DNA of 64,000 nt from Morinoia aosen. Its lineage: Eukaryota > Arthropoda > Malacostraca > Amphipoda > Talitridae. Position 1 is the stretch's first letter; the number at the start of each line of letters is the position of its first letter. The position numbers and the translations under genes are program-made. The notes under the pieces are model-generated. The model searched no databases. It was given only the letters and a program-made list of their open reading frames with translations, and was not told where the DNA came from. Shown here piece after piece: positions 22,047-32,599 of the stretch. The stretch is taken from contig CM059575.1 in assembly GCA_030386875.1 (NCBI GenBank), positions 51,924,859-51,988,858 on the forward strand, given 5' to 3'.

Positions 22047-23310
22047 AAATAAAGTCTACCGAATCCTTTCGATTTGAAGATCATATGAAGGCAACATTGG
22101 GTCATCAAAGCAGAAACGATGAACAAGCTATAGTTTCTATTGTCAAAAATTGGCTCCATGCGCCCATTGCATATAGAAATTACGCCCCCAAGTAATAACG
22201 ATTAGTTTTTAATTATGTCCAAATACTTTCCCCGCTCATGCCTTTTTTGTGGCTTACTGCTTGCAATAATATTTTTGATCTGTTTGAAATCTTAGTAAAT
22301 ATATGTATGTGCTCTGAACTACATGTCCTCTTTACTCCAAATCATGGCGTGAATTTTTCAATTCTGTCAAAAACAGAGTTGTGCAAATTCATTTGTCCTG
22401 GTACTGTGCAAAAATATATTGATAAATGTTTCTGAATTTATATTTAGAAACCTGTATTTGGGAAAACAATGGTTATTCGAAGTTATAATTTGAAGTTTAG
22501 CTCTGCAACGGACGCCACTCATTCCTACCCGCATCTTGTATTGGAATAGATGGAATAAGTTTCTTACAAATTAAATTAATGTTAATTCACTCATGTTATA
22601 TCCTTACGATGACCGAAGAATTTGTACATAAAGTATCGAGGGGTACCGACCGTTGGAGAAGGAGATGGATTCGTTCATCATTATATGTATATGACAACGT
22701 TCCCGCAAAGTGATTCTGTGCGAGTATGTGTATTTTGCATTTTGAACATCGAAATCTGAAAGGTTGTCAAAATTGTGAAGATATTTAGCAACATAAAGCC
22801 TTGAATGAAAAATTTAAACGAAGGTTACACTGAAAATCTTGAACATGAATGGTTTCACGCTCCGAAAATCAGTATCGCCTGTATCGCATGAATCCGTACA
22901 AATTTAAAGCCATTGATCGTTCTGATCCCTTTATAAATTGACGAAACTGGAGAGAATAAGTGATGTTTAGTTATCAGTCATAGGCCAATAAGATTTCGAG
23001 TTTACTGCGGAAACACTACGCAATGAAGCGGTCATAACCTTCAGTTATCTATGTTTTCTATGAACTTCGATACGCTAGCTGTTAGCCAAGCCTTTATTTC
23101 AAAGCCTCTAGTGTGTTCTAGGCAAACAGTCTGCGATGTTTGGAATCATTTTATTAAATCTGCTCACGATTGCACAACCACCAATACGCTAAGAAACAAT
23201 TAAATTAGTAAACCTCACCTCACTTGTAGCCAGTTTTAAAAAAAGCGTGAAGACCAATCCCAACGTTTCAATATCGACTTCGCTAAGAATAGGATCATCT
23301 GCTTAATTAA
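22047..23310. other. no gene seen
   Basis: AT-rich intergenic DNA without a domain-bearing frame or array. Confidence 0.45.
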
Positions 23311-24613
23311 GGGGCTTTCACACAATAAGTTTTTCCGTCAGTCACACACACTCACGGACTGCCGTTAAACACTTGCTTTCGCACGTACGTCTCTTGACTG
23401 AAGTGGCTCGTCGCAGGCAAGCTTGGCACTTGGCAGTGCTTCACTATGCGTTGTCGGGAAAGGTTAGTCGTAGTCAAAGTAAGCTAACTCATGGGCTTTG
23501 CGGCTAAAAAGAAGAAGAAACACCGCAAATAGATAGAGGGTAAACGATTGACTGGCTAAACATCCAGAAAATGGATGTTATAATTGGATTTGAAGAGATT
23601 TAGGGCTAAATATCAAAATTCGTTCACTTATTATTTATCGCATTCCTCCTTTCTTCATCATTTGTAAAATTTGGTCACACTAAATCTAACAACTACTACC
23701 AATCTAATAATCTACTTTATAATAACTTCAAGTGCAGGAAATATTTTTCGCCCGCTCTAGACAGTTGCGCATATGTACCAGCATGGGTGCCGCTCGTAAA
23801 TGAAATTTTTACTGAGTGATAATATTTAATATTGTATGTGAATGTGACAGCGGTACGAGTAAACTAATAAACGTTTAGACTTATTTCACGAAACATTTTT
23901 GTACTGAAATTAAATATTAAGGAGAATTCACATACAAAGTTTTGAAATTATTATAAAAATACTGGATTAACAATTTAAATCGTACTTATGGGTGAATATT
24001 GATCTATTTGTATTCTAATTAACAAAAATAATGTACATGTGCAGTATTTCTTCTGTAAATATTAATTAGGAATGGAAATCCTTTGTAAATGGCTCTGACA
24101 CTGCAATGACACGTCTGCAGTATGATATGCTTGTAACAAAATAAATAATTTTTCCCACATCATTATGAATACTAAAAAATACACACCTTTAAATTAGGTG
24201 CTATTCCCTGCAAAATAATAGATTTATTGGAAGAAACGTTCTAATTAACTTAACTAGTATTGTGTTGCTTCAATAACATATTGAGCAAATTCCTTCTTAT
24301 ATCTATGCACTTGAATTGTGGCTTTTAGCTTTCCAAAAAGCAGACATCACACGAAAATAGCTAATAAATGAAGCCGTCGCTACTCGAGGCCAGGCGGAGA
24401 CCATTTGATTCGCAGGAGCAGCGACAGACATCTTCCTTATATAGACGCAGGGAGGGCAAAAACTGACACGTGAATATGAGCAAAGCGGTAGTCAAACCAT
24501 TTCCGGAAATGAGTGACGGTTAGAGAGCAAAGAGAGAACGCATGCCCAAATACCGTGTTGCGGAGCTGTGGTGTGAGTGTGACTGACGGAAAAACTGATC
24601 GTGTGAAAGCCCC
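23311..24613. mobile_element. non-autonomous DNA element with ~42-bp terminal inverted repeats
   Basis: The left end (23311-23354) starts GGGGCTTTCACACAATAAGT and the right end (24572-24613), read in reverse complement, starts GGGGCTTTCACACGATCAGT. Both then share TTTTTCCGTCAGTCACAC. The 1.3-kb interior has no transposase. TTAA abuts the left terminus, but the right flank is GTCA, so no target-site duplication is visible and the superfamily is undecided. Confidence 0.75.
24498..24511. promoter_or_regulatory. 14-bp perfect palindrome CATTTCCGGAAATG
   Basis: Perfect dyad near the right end of the inverted-repeat element, with an ETS/STAT-like TTCCGGAA centre. It could be a protein-binding site, for example for a transposase, or chance. 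Confidence 0.3.
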
Positions 24614-24639
24614 GTCAGAGAGCGATAAAAATTTTATAC

Positions 24640-26280
24640 CTTTTATGCACAGGGCAGGAATTTCATCTCAATTTATAAGATGGAAAAAAATTATTTGGAG
24701 AGGTGAAATTGAGTCTAGGACTTATAGAAGACCCAAAGATAGACATCAAGTCCTTTTCCGATGGGAAGACTTTTTAATTACGACTAAATTCTTGGGAGAG
24801 ATGTGCTGAATAATGCAATAATTGACTTCAGGAAAGGGTATATCAGTTTGGAAGGAGTAAAAGGACCTTTCCATGAGAATGATAATTCGCAGAAGAATAA
24901 GGAAGTCATTATGAATATTGTGAATAATAGTGAATTTCTGATATTGATGTCATTGTTCAAAGTATGAGACACGAGAAATACTTCAGGAAAAATAGAGTCG
25001 GAGAACAGGGCACCAGAGTCACTGAACCCAAGAGAGCTAAAAAGAAGGAGAAATCTTGAGCGAGCTCTAGAGCGAGTGAAATAGAAGAGAACAGAAAGCC
25101 TCTTTGTAATGCACAACACAGCCGTAGAGATTCCCGGTAATTCGTTGCGGTTGAGAACTGGTTTTGTTGAAAAGGATAAACCGGGAAGGAACATAATAAA
25201 TAAAAGATTATTGCGAACTGGAATTCAAATTGCAGAATCTCTGGTTACGATGGATGAGGAAAGGAATGTACCCGTATTATTACTGAATGCTATAGATGAC
25301 GTCATTAACCTGAATGATAACTGTATGCTGACTAACATAGAAGAGATAAATGAGGAAGAGGCAGAAAAAGAGATCTACCTAACTACAGTTGATCAAGCAT
25401 TAAGATAAGCTAGTCCAGTAGAATTCAATGGGCCTTGCATCTCAACCCAGTTCGTGGCGGAAATAAACACAAGAACGAGCGAGGGAAGACGTGGGTCGGA
25501 GGTCGGCAAGTTGAGTGAAGGTTGCTGTTGTTGTTTCGACGAACAGGAAAATTGTGCACCAAATGAGGATGTACCCATTGAACCAATACGCGAACGTCGC
25601 CCGTTAACCACATTTGGTGGCTCGGTAAAGAGTAACCCATCGTTCCTATCGTTGCTGACTGCATTAGTAAATTACCTGCAGACAAAGACTCACTGAGAAA
25701 ACGAAGCACGATTGTGCAGAGCTGGCCACCGAAACTGAGGCCTGCACAGCGGTGACCAGACTCAGACCTGCGTCGACCCCTGACATGGTCGCCCGAGCAA
25801 CTAGACAGGCTGCAAATGCTGAAATACTGACAGACACTGAACTTCATGAGGCCAAGACTGGCAACAGTGTCCAGATAACATTGACTGCACCTCAACAGCT
25901 ACACTACATTCTTACTGAAAAAGACGTGTCGAGGACTATGGACAAATTCATTACAATTCTGACAGTGACTTGGTGAAATTCCCTGCAAAAGAAGCGGCCA
26001 GAATTGTCGAAAATGTTAGGATAAATATTATTAATAATTCAGCGGAGCTTAATTTTTGCCATAATTTGAGACGAATGGATAAACAATTCTCTTTGGGTAA
26101 TCGGGTAATACTGACAACCATCAAAAAAGACACAAGCTCGATTTATCCTGGTTGGGTCCAGGGGTAATAACGAAGATTCACAAAAATTGGGTTCACATTA
26201 AAATGGAAGAGAAAGTTCACATAAGTAATATGAACCATGTTCTGCAACTCTGTAAGACACCATGATAACTTTCACGACCT
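24640..26280 (+). pseudogene. debris of an LTR retroelement pol gene
   Basis: Frame-broken fragments in the expected order. About 24740-24860 resembles the C-terminal part of a retropepsin (a DFLITTKFLG then IDFRKGYISLEG pattern across frames). 25109-25408 resembles the protease-to-reverse-transcriptase linker (VEIPGNSLRLRTGF, RNVPVLLLNAID). About 26090-26265 resembles an integrase tail (GNRVILTTIKK, then a HISNMNHVL-like end). Most of the reverse transcriptase and integrase are absent. No LTRs were recognised. The family cannot be named; similarity is by motif only. Confidence 0.4.
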
Positions 26281-27790
26281 ACGACCTGACTATTATATAT
26301 CGATTGTTGTATTACTGAGTTATTTCTATTAATTCATACCTATTTATTATGTATTATTGCTTTTTAGCTTATGCTTCATCGTAACCACATATACGCTTGT
26401 GCTATTAATTATTGTTTAAGCCTTGATGTAATGAGATGTGCCATTTAATGTAACCGTTCACCCATTATAAGACTATGTAATGTTCTTGTTCAAAACCCCG
26501 CCTTTATTAATTAAATGCGATCTATCAATGCAAGAATTGCCGATCTTGCACATATTTGAACACTTTTTCTCGTGCATCGTGTGAGGGAACGCTCACGTTT
26601 TGCTCAAAATATAAATGCTGAATTGACACTTCAAATAACGATTGAATTTTCCACTTGTGGTATGAGGCTGCTGATGCCGTTTTTTTAATGAGGAGACAAA
26701 GTGTTTTGATCTCTCAGCAAATTAAATGTCTATTCCGAATTTAGTCGACCAGCATGCATTCATGTTATACGTTATGCGCTATGGTCATGCTGATCGTCTC
26801 ATTTCGGTTTCAGGTCGGACGTGTGCAAGCAGGTGAGCAAGGAATTGCGAGCAGAGGTAAGTAGTGTGTTGTGTACAGTAAAACTGTTGCTGTGTACAGT
26901 AAGAGCGTGCGACTCGAAATGCACCTTTTAACTAAAATACTATAATTCAAGTTATTTCTTTTCATTATATAAGTGAGACCCCATAAAAAAGTAAAAATGA
27001 AATAAGTTTGTATATTGAGCATTGTAGCAAAATCAAGCTTAAAAAATCAATTCTCAAGTGGGTTGAGGAGGTTAAAGAAATAAATTAATTCCCCTCAAAT
27101 TTGACACCAATTTTTTTCTCCAGCCGTAGCACATTTTTAGAGGTAGCTCAACTTCAATCTAAAAAAAGGTCAAAAACGCTACCCGGACAATACCCGGATG
27201 TTTCCTTTGAAATTGGAGATTGTCATTAATTGGTGATTCAGAACACGCTATTATGGTACTCAAAGGATCAAGAACTTGATTTTTGAAGTTTTCTAAAAAT
27301 TCGACAAGACAACCTGGCTTCATATAAAATAACAAAAGTTATTTAAATTTTTCATGATAGTAAAACAAAAATATGACTCACGAGTCTAAACTCCATACTC
27401 GACGTAATTCTTGTCATAATCGATGAAACTTGCAAGGATACATACAAAAAAAACTCATAAGAGGATAATACAATGGTGAAATATTAAAAACTCTATTCGG
27501 AAGTGAGTTTGGGGACCTATGAGAAACAGAGGTGCAATACGCAAAAAGTACACAAAGCTGTGAACACACGTGGAAAACGGTAAGCTATAATTAATGAATC
27601 GAACTCACCGAAAAATAATTAGCTCTTGATTGGTGATATGTATATTTGTTTTTTAATTACAAGAATACTAAGAATTGAAGTTTGGAATCAGGATTATTAA
27701 TTTGTTTTATAGCAATTTTGTGTTTAAAAAAAATATGTATAAAGTAATTAGTGCCTATGGAGATATTCGTGAAATTATCTAAAGATACTT

Positions 27791-27879
27791 TATCTAGATA
27801 CTCTCCAAATGTATCTAGATACTCACTTAGATACACAAAATTATCTATATGCAGTATCTAGATACAAAGTATCTAGATC
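27791..27879. repeat. four TATCTAGATA palindromes in 89 bp
   Basis: Copies at 27791-27801, 27812-27822, 27855-27865 and 27870-27879, with partial CTTAGATAC and CTATATGC variants between them. Confidence 0.7.
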
Positions 27880-27894
27880 CTGACAAGCTCTTCA

Positions 27895-28110
27895 TATTCT
27901 AACCTAACCTATCCTAACCAAACCTATCCTGATGATATGTAAAACATAAAAAAACCGTGAGCCCGTGAAAAAATTCCACCAACAATACTTAACCTATGCT
28001 AACTAACCTATCCTAATCAAATATATCTTAGCCTATCCTATCCTAAGTTATCATAACCTTACCTAAGTTACCTATCTTAACCTAACTGAATCTATCCGGA
28101 TAAAGTGTCA
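27895..28110 (-). repeat. degenerate CCTAA/TTAGG-like interstitial tract
   Basis: Repeated AACCTAACC, TATCCTAAC and ACCTATC words over about 200 bp, interrupted at 27940-27980. On the minus strand this reads like decayed TTAGG, the common insect telomere repeat. It could also be an unrelated simple-sequence drift. Confidence 0.4.
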
Positions 28111-28535
28111 AACATATCATGCATGTAAAAGCCATCTTTTAATGTCACAAGCTCGGACACTAGCGTGGCGGACGGACTAACCAAAAAATTAAGGAAGGAA
28201 CAAGCAGAATATTGTAAAGATTAGAAACGGAAATATATGTAACTGGGTATCAAGGTTTCGTGGTTTTTGACTGATAGACAATAAGGAAAAAAATTATTTT
28301 CATAAATAAAGTTTGAAGAACCCACATAGTATAACACAACTTACCAACATATGTAATATGTCATCTTCAATGACCGTCATATATTTTTGACAGCCGCGAG
28401 CCAGTTTTTTCTGTGATGGCAACAAGCAAAATGAAATAAAACTCTTGAAGCAGAGAAAATGTGGGTACACCATGTGCACTACTGTCAACGAGGTGTGTAT
28501 GAAACAATCGTATTTAACCAAGAGAACTATCTGAC

Positions 28536-28700
28536 CTCTGATCCACACAAGCGATTTTCGTCTCGTCAGACCCATCTTCGCAGTTGTCTTCACCGTCACA
28601 GCGGTAGACATCGCTGACCCATTTGCCGTTATCGCAGAGCCAAAACTTGCTTGATAGCTGGTATCCCACGACCTGGCCGTAGACATAAGGATGCAGTTCC
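28536..28700 (-). CDS. LDL-receptor class A exon, duplicate A (lacks Cys1 and Cys3)
   Basis: 165 nt on the minus strand between acceptor GGAAG (28702-28701) and donor GAG|GTCAGA, phase 2 at both ends. It encodes RELHPYVYGQVVGYQL, then LCDNGKWVSDVYRCDGEDNC and EDGSDETKIAC. LDLa modules bind calcium through the acidic Asp/Glu residues near the end, which are intact. Of the six family cysteines only Cys2, 4, 5 and 6 remain; GEC is GKW here. LDLa modules occur in lipoprotein receptors and modular proteases, outside the cell. The exon may be functional or a relic. The weak acceptor argues for caution. Confidence 0.5.
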
Positions 28701-28747
28701 CTTCCGTGGGAAGTGAGCAACATGAGGCCGGGGCACAAATAGGACAC

Positions 28748-31629
28748 TCGCCATTATTGAGAATTACATCATCGTTGTCTAAGCATCATAATTAGTCAAA
28801 TAAAAACTTTGCAACCATTTATTACGGCCTTAAAATACAATTAAATTAGGTTTTGATACAAATTGGCAGTGCTATTACCTTGTCTGTGTTACACCGGATG
28901 GCCATGGAAAACTATTGACCATTACCATATTAATTGAAGAGCTTGCCGGGTTCGATGTAGCGTCTTCCTACATATACATACATTTACACAAATTCTGGAG
29001 CGACTTAAAATTTATCTTAACGTTTAAGAAACTCTTCATGACATACGAGGTCCACATTACCACACATTGTATAGCATTACTCATTTTCTAATCCGTTTAC
29101 TCCTGACGAGAAAGTGCAGTAGCTTATAACTGGCTCGACATAATTTAATGAACCAATAAATTCATGGATTTGGACTTCCAGCGTATCAATTTCTTTCTAC
29201 CAATATGTCAATATTCATGTACGCAGTGAAGGGATATGTGATCTTATTTATAACAGTGAAAAACCTGAAAACGTTTAAAATAAGAAAAAAATGTTTATTT
29301 GTTAGCTGCGGCAGAACAGGCTCCTGAAATGAATCTGAAATGAAAAATGATTGTTTTTTCCGGAATGGCCGTTCCGAGTTCAAACAATTAGGTCTATGAC
29401 CACAGACTCTATTTTTCACTACTTTATTTTCTCTACATCAGAGTTTACATATAATATACATGACGGCGTGGCAAAACTCCGTTGACAGCTCATCAACATT
29501 AAAAAAATTCAGTTTTGAAATGCACTTGCACGTCATTTTTACAGACTTCGCATTTTTGTTTGCAACACCCACGAGAAGGTGGCAGTTAGTTTTTTAGACG
29601 TATACGAAAACTTGTGAGTAAATTACTGTATACTTGACAGACTATTTAAAGCTCCAAGAAATAAATTTCATCATTAGAACTCGCTTAAAAATAGCAAGTT
29701 AGCATAGAATCGGAATCCAACTGAAATCTCATTAGGATGATTGGAGCAAAGCCTCCAAAGTGATCATGGCAAGCTTTATTTTATGCTGTCAGAACACTCA
29801 GATCTTCTTCCAATAAGCTGAAATAAACACCGAACTCTATTTTTGAAGGTCACCAGAGTTCTTTGCACCGGAAAATTTAAAGCTTGAAATTGTGGTGTTT
29901 CGTTTCAACACGAATTAATCTTTTTCGTATCACTTCTTAGTGAACATGAAATGAGGTGTTAGAGGAGAAATTTTTATACATTTTATTACCAGGAATTATT
30001 GGTTTAAGTCATCTTGTCTTAAAAGAAGTAATATATATTTCTAAGAACTTGCCACCTTATGGTATATGTCAGTAGCTATATATGTTCTGTAAGTTTATAT
30101 TTACTCGTCTGATATGAGCATCAGTTTCATACTTGTTATCATCTTTAGTTAATTTCCACGATGCAATTTCATCTTTCTTATCTGGTTGATTCGTGCAAGC
30201 AAATTCCACGAGCAAGTCTCACACTTGTGGAAATAGAATTAGTTCCTCAGCAATGTCTCAATTGTGTTGTTTGTCCTTTACCATTTCTTAAGTATTGGGC
30301 TTTGGGCATAATGCTACAACTGCCACGCTCTGATTTCATGTACGTGGAAGACTTTCAAAAATTTACTTTTAAAGCCGAACTTTTGGATACACTGAACCTT
30401 GGAATATGCTGCTCACTCTCCAGCTCATTCAATGAATACTTTCTACACGGAAGTATTACAGCTATGCCTCAAAAATTTATATCACACATGTCTTTGTAGT
30501 CGTTCATGGTCATCACATTTCAAATGATTGTTTTACGTCCATAAACGCCTCATATACGTCATACCCCTGATCGAGCAAACTCAGTATAACAACTGTATAG
30601 ATGCATTGCATAGAAGATTTATCCCCCATGAACTGGATTCGGTTTCAGTAATTATCCTTGCATTATTAAATAGACAATAACTTGTTTTACTAGGAAACTA
30701 CAATTCCGTGCCTTTCGTAGGCAACCTATCCACCTCTTCGTTACCATGCTTAGTTGAGAGCCATTACAGATAAATTCTGTTGTTGTGCACCGATTTAAGG
30801 ACTGACTATAAAAAGTAGAAGCTAAAAATTCATCACGTATTTGTCTCTCTCACCAGAATTCGAAAAGCTAGCTACACAAACCAAAATTGATTGATCCTAT
30901 AAATATCCCGCGCGACAAATAGTCAAGTGCTTGGACTGCAGTATATTCCATAATACTATGTAAATTCGATTACAAACAATCCAATACACAGAAGTTTGTT
31001 TGAGATTGATCATATAACTTATTTGCCTCCGAACAAATTCATTTCCTCAAACGGCCCAACCCTGACGCATTGAAAACATATCCAATCATCGTCCTCTGTA
31101 TGATCAGATATCTTATTGTTTTCACATTAATTTTCATGACGTGGATATCTTCCTGCATTTGTAGTTTCTTTTTATAGCCAAATATTGTTATTAGGAAGGT
31201 CCTCAGACATCTATGTTTGCTAACAGTAATTAAAATGTGCAAAAATAAAAATTTCAATTTTAGGAAATTAATCCTTCTAACTTTTTGAAGAACATTCTCA
31301 AAGGCCTGTAATCGGCTAAAATTTTTCATAATGAGAAATAAGTACATCTCGAGAGGCATCAAGTTAAGAAGAAATAATACCAATAATGTTGGACAGGAAG
31401 AAAGTGATGAAGACTTTTGAGTCGACACGTTAGAATATTTAGGATGGATGGGAGGTGTTGCAACTTTCAATGTCCTATTTAAATTCATTATCTTGGTGAA
31501 TATCGCTATTCAATTGTTTCTTGAGCTACGAACGATGAACAGAATTTCAGAATTTGAAGATTAACTAGTATTGTGCCATATCTGATGGTGTTTCATACAA
31601 ATGGACCAATTGGGTCACGTTTCTGAGGA
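28748..31629. other. intron-like or intergenic DNA within duplicate A
   Basis: No additional exon was recognised. Open frames at 30161-30499 (+) and 31039-31488 (-) show no domain. The block around 30120-30320 is homologous to 38660-38860 in duplicate C, so it is duplicated noncoding DNA. Confidence 0.45.
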
Positions 31630-31940
31630 ACGTGTTGCCTGAATTACTGGAGGGTGCGCCTCAAAGTGCTTTGCCGTCGAATGCAAATCCAGCACGACAG
31701 AGCTCCGGCCTATTCGGATAGGAATACTCGCCAGTATCGGAACGACATGTTTCCGAATGAGAGAAGAAGGCGCAGTGAACCGGTATTATGGCATCCAAGA
31801 TCTCCAGGAATTAAACCTTTAAATTTAGTATTCTGGGGCCCCGTGAAATCATTAATTTCTGAAACACAGAAGGAGTCCTAGATGGATATTGTCGCAATGA
31901 TAGCAGTCGCATCCGGTATCAGTGCAGGAAGAAAAAATTT
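31630..31940 (+). pseudogene. mariner-like transposase fragment
   Basis: A 76-codon frame (31654-31881) has IQHDRAPAYSDRNTRQY, a degenerate SPGIKPLNLVFWGPVKS and, after a stop at 31879-31881, MDIVAMIAVASGIS. This order matches the C-terminal part of insect mariner-type transposases, where the first motif is QDGAPPH-like and the second SPDLxPLDxFLWG-like. The catalytic Asp positions of the second motif are replaced by Gly and Asn. The rest of the element is absent. Confidence 0.65.
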
Positions 31941-32393
31941 GTGATTGTGTCGATCAACTCGTTGGAAAAAGTACCATATCTTCGCTGACATAAAAAGCCA
32001 AAATTTCGACCAATTATTGTACAGCATTATACAACACGTTTCTCAGGTATTAGTTCCTTTTTTCTATGATATTTATTAGAAACAAAAATGTTAGTAACTG
32101 AGCATTCAGGTTTTGTGATTTTTAGACTGACATCCAGAAAATATGGATAAAATTAATTTTAATAAATAAAGTTTGAAGTACCCACACAGTATTACGCAAC
32201 GTACCAACATGGTATAAAATGTCATCTTCTATTACCGTCAAACATTTGACAGACACGAGGCAGTTCTTTCTATGATGGAAGCAAGCAAAATGAAATGAAA
32301 CTCTTGAAGCAGGGAAAATGTGGGTACACCATGTGCGCTACTGTTAAAGAGGTACGAATGAAACGATCAATATAACCAAGAGAACTCTCTGAC

Positions 32394-32561
32394 CTCAGAT
32401 CCATACAAGCGAATTTCGTCTCGTCAGACGCATCTTCGCAGTCGGCTCGACCGTCACAGCGGTAGCCATCGCTGATCATCTCGCCGCTAACGCAGAGCAA
32501 AAACTTCCTTGACAGGTGTTCACCAATAGCTCGGCCGTAGTCATAAGCGTCCTGTAGCTCT
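32394..32561 (-). CDS. LDL-receptor class A exon, duplicate B (lacks Cys1 and Cys3)
   Basis: 168 nt, acceptor CTTCACACAG and donor GAG|GTCAGA, phase 2 at both ends. It encodes ELQDAYDYGRAIGEHLSRKF, then LCVSGEMISDGYRCDGRADC and EDASDETKFAC. The third family cysteine is Met (GEM) and no first cysteine is present; Cys2, 4, 5 and 6 and the acidic calcium ligands remain. It is one codon longer than A. The frame is open throughout, and the splice sites sit at exactly homologous positions to A, which supports real exons. Confidence 0.55.
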
Positions 32562-32599
32562 CTGTGTGAAGCAAGAAAGGTGAGGCCGGGACACGAGTA

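Larger units (their letters stand above)
26281..28239. other. no gene; palindrome cluster and telomere-like tract
   Basis: AT-rich. It contains TATCTAGATAC repeats (27791-27879) and a CCTAA-rich tract (27895-28110). Short minus-strand frames around 26810-27022 have no domain. Confidence 0.45.
28240..32090 (-). repeat. segmental tandem duplicate A (LDLa exon unit)
   Basis: First of three ~4-kb direct repeats. Shared landmarks are AAAGTTTGAAG-ACCCACA at 28307, 32167 and 36367, the LDLa exon, ATGGATTTGGACTTCCAG (A and B), a block with TTTCAACACG, and ACTTGTGGAAATAGAATTA (A and C). Offsets are ~3.86 kb (A to B) and ~4.20 kb (B to C). Identity is moderate, so the duplications are not recent. Confidence 0.75.

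Noticed and set aside
23307..23310. TTAA beside the left terminus as proof of a piggyBac or Kolobok-type element
   Set aside because: The right terminus is flanked by GTCA, so there is no matching duplication; TTAA is common in AT-rich DNA.
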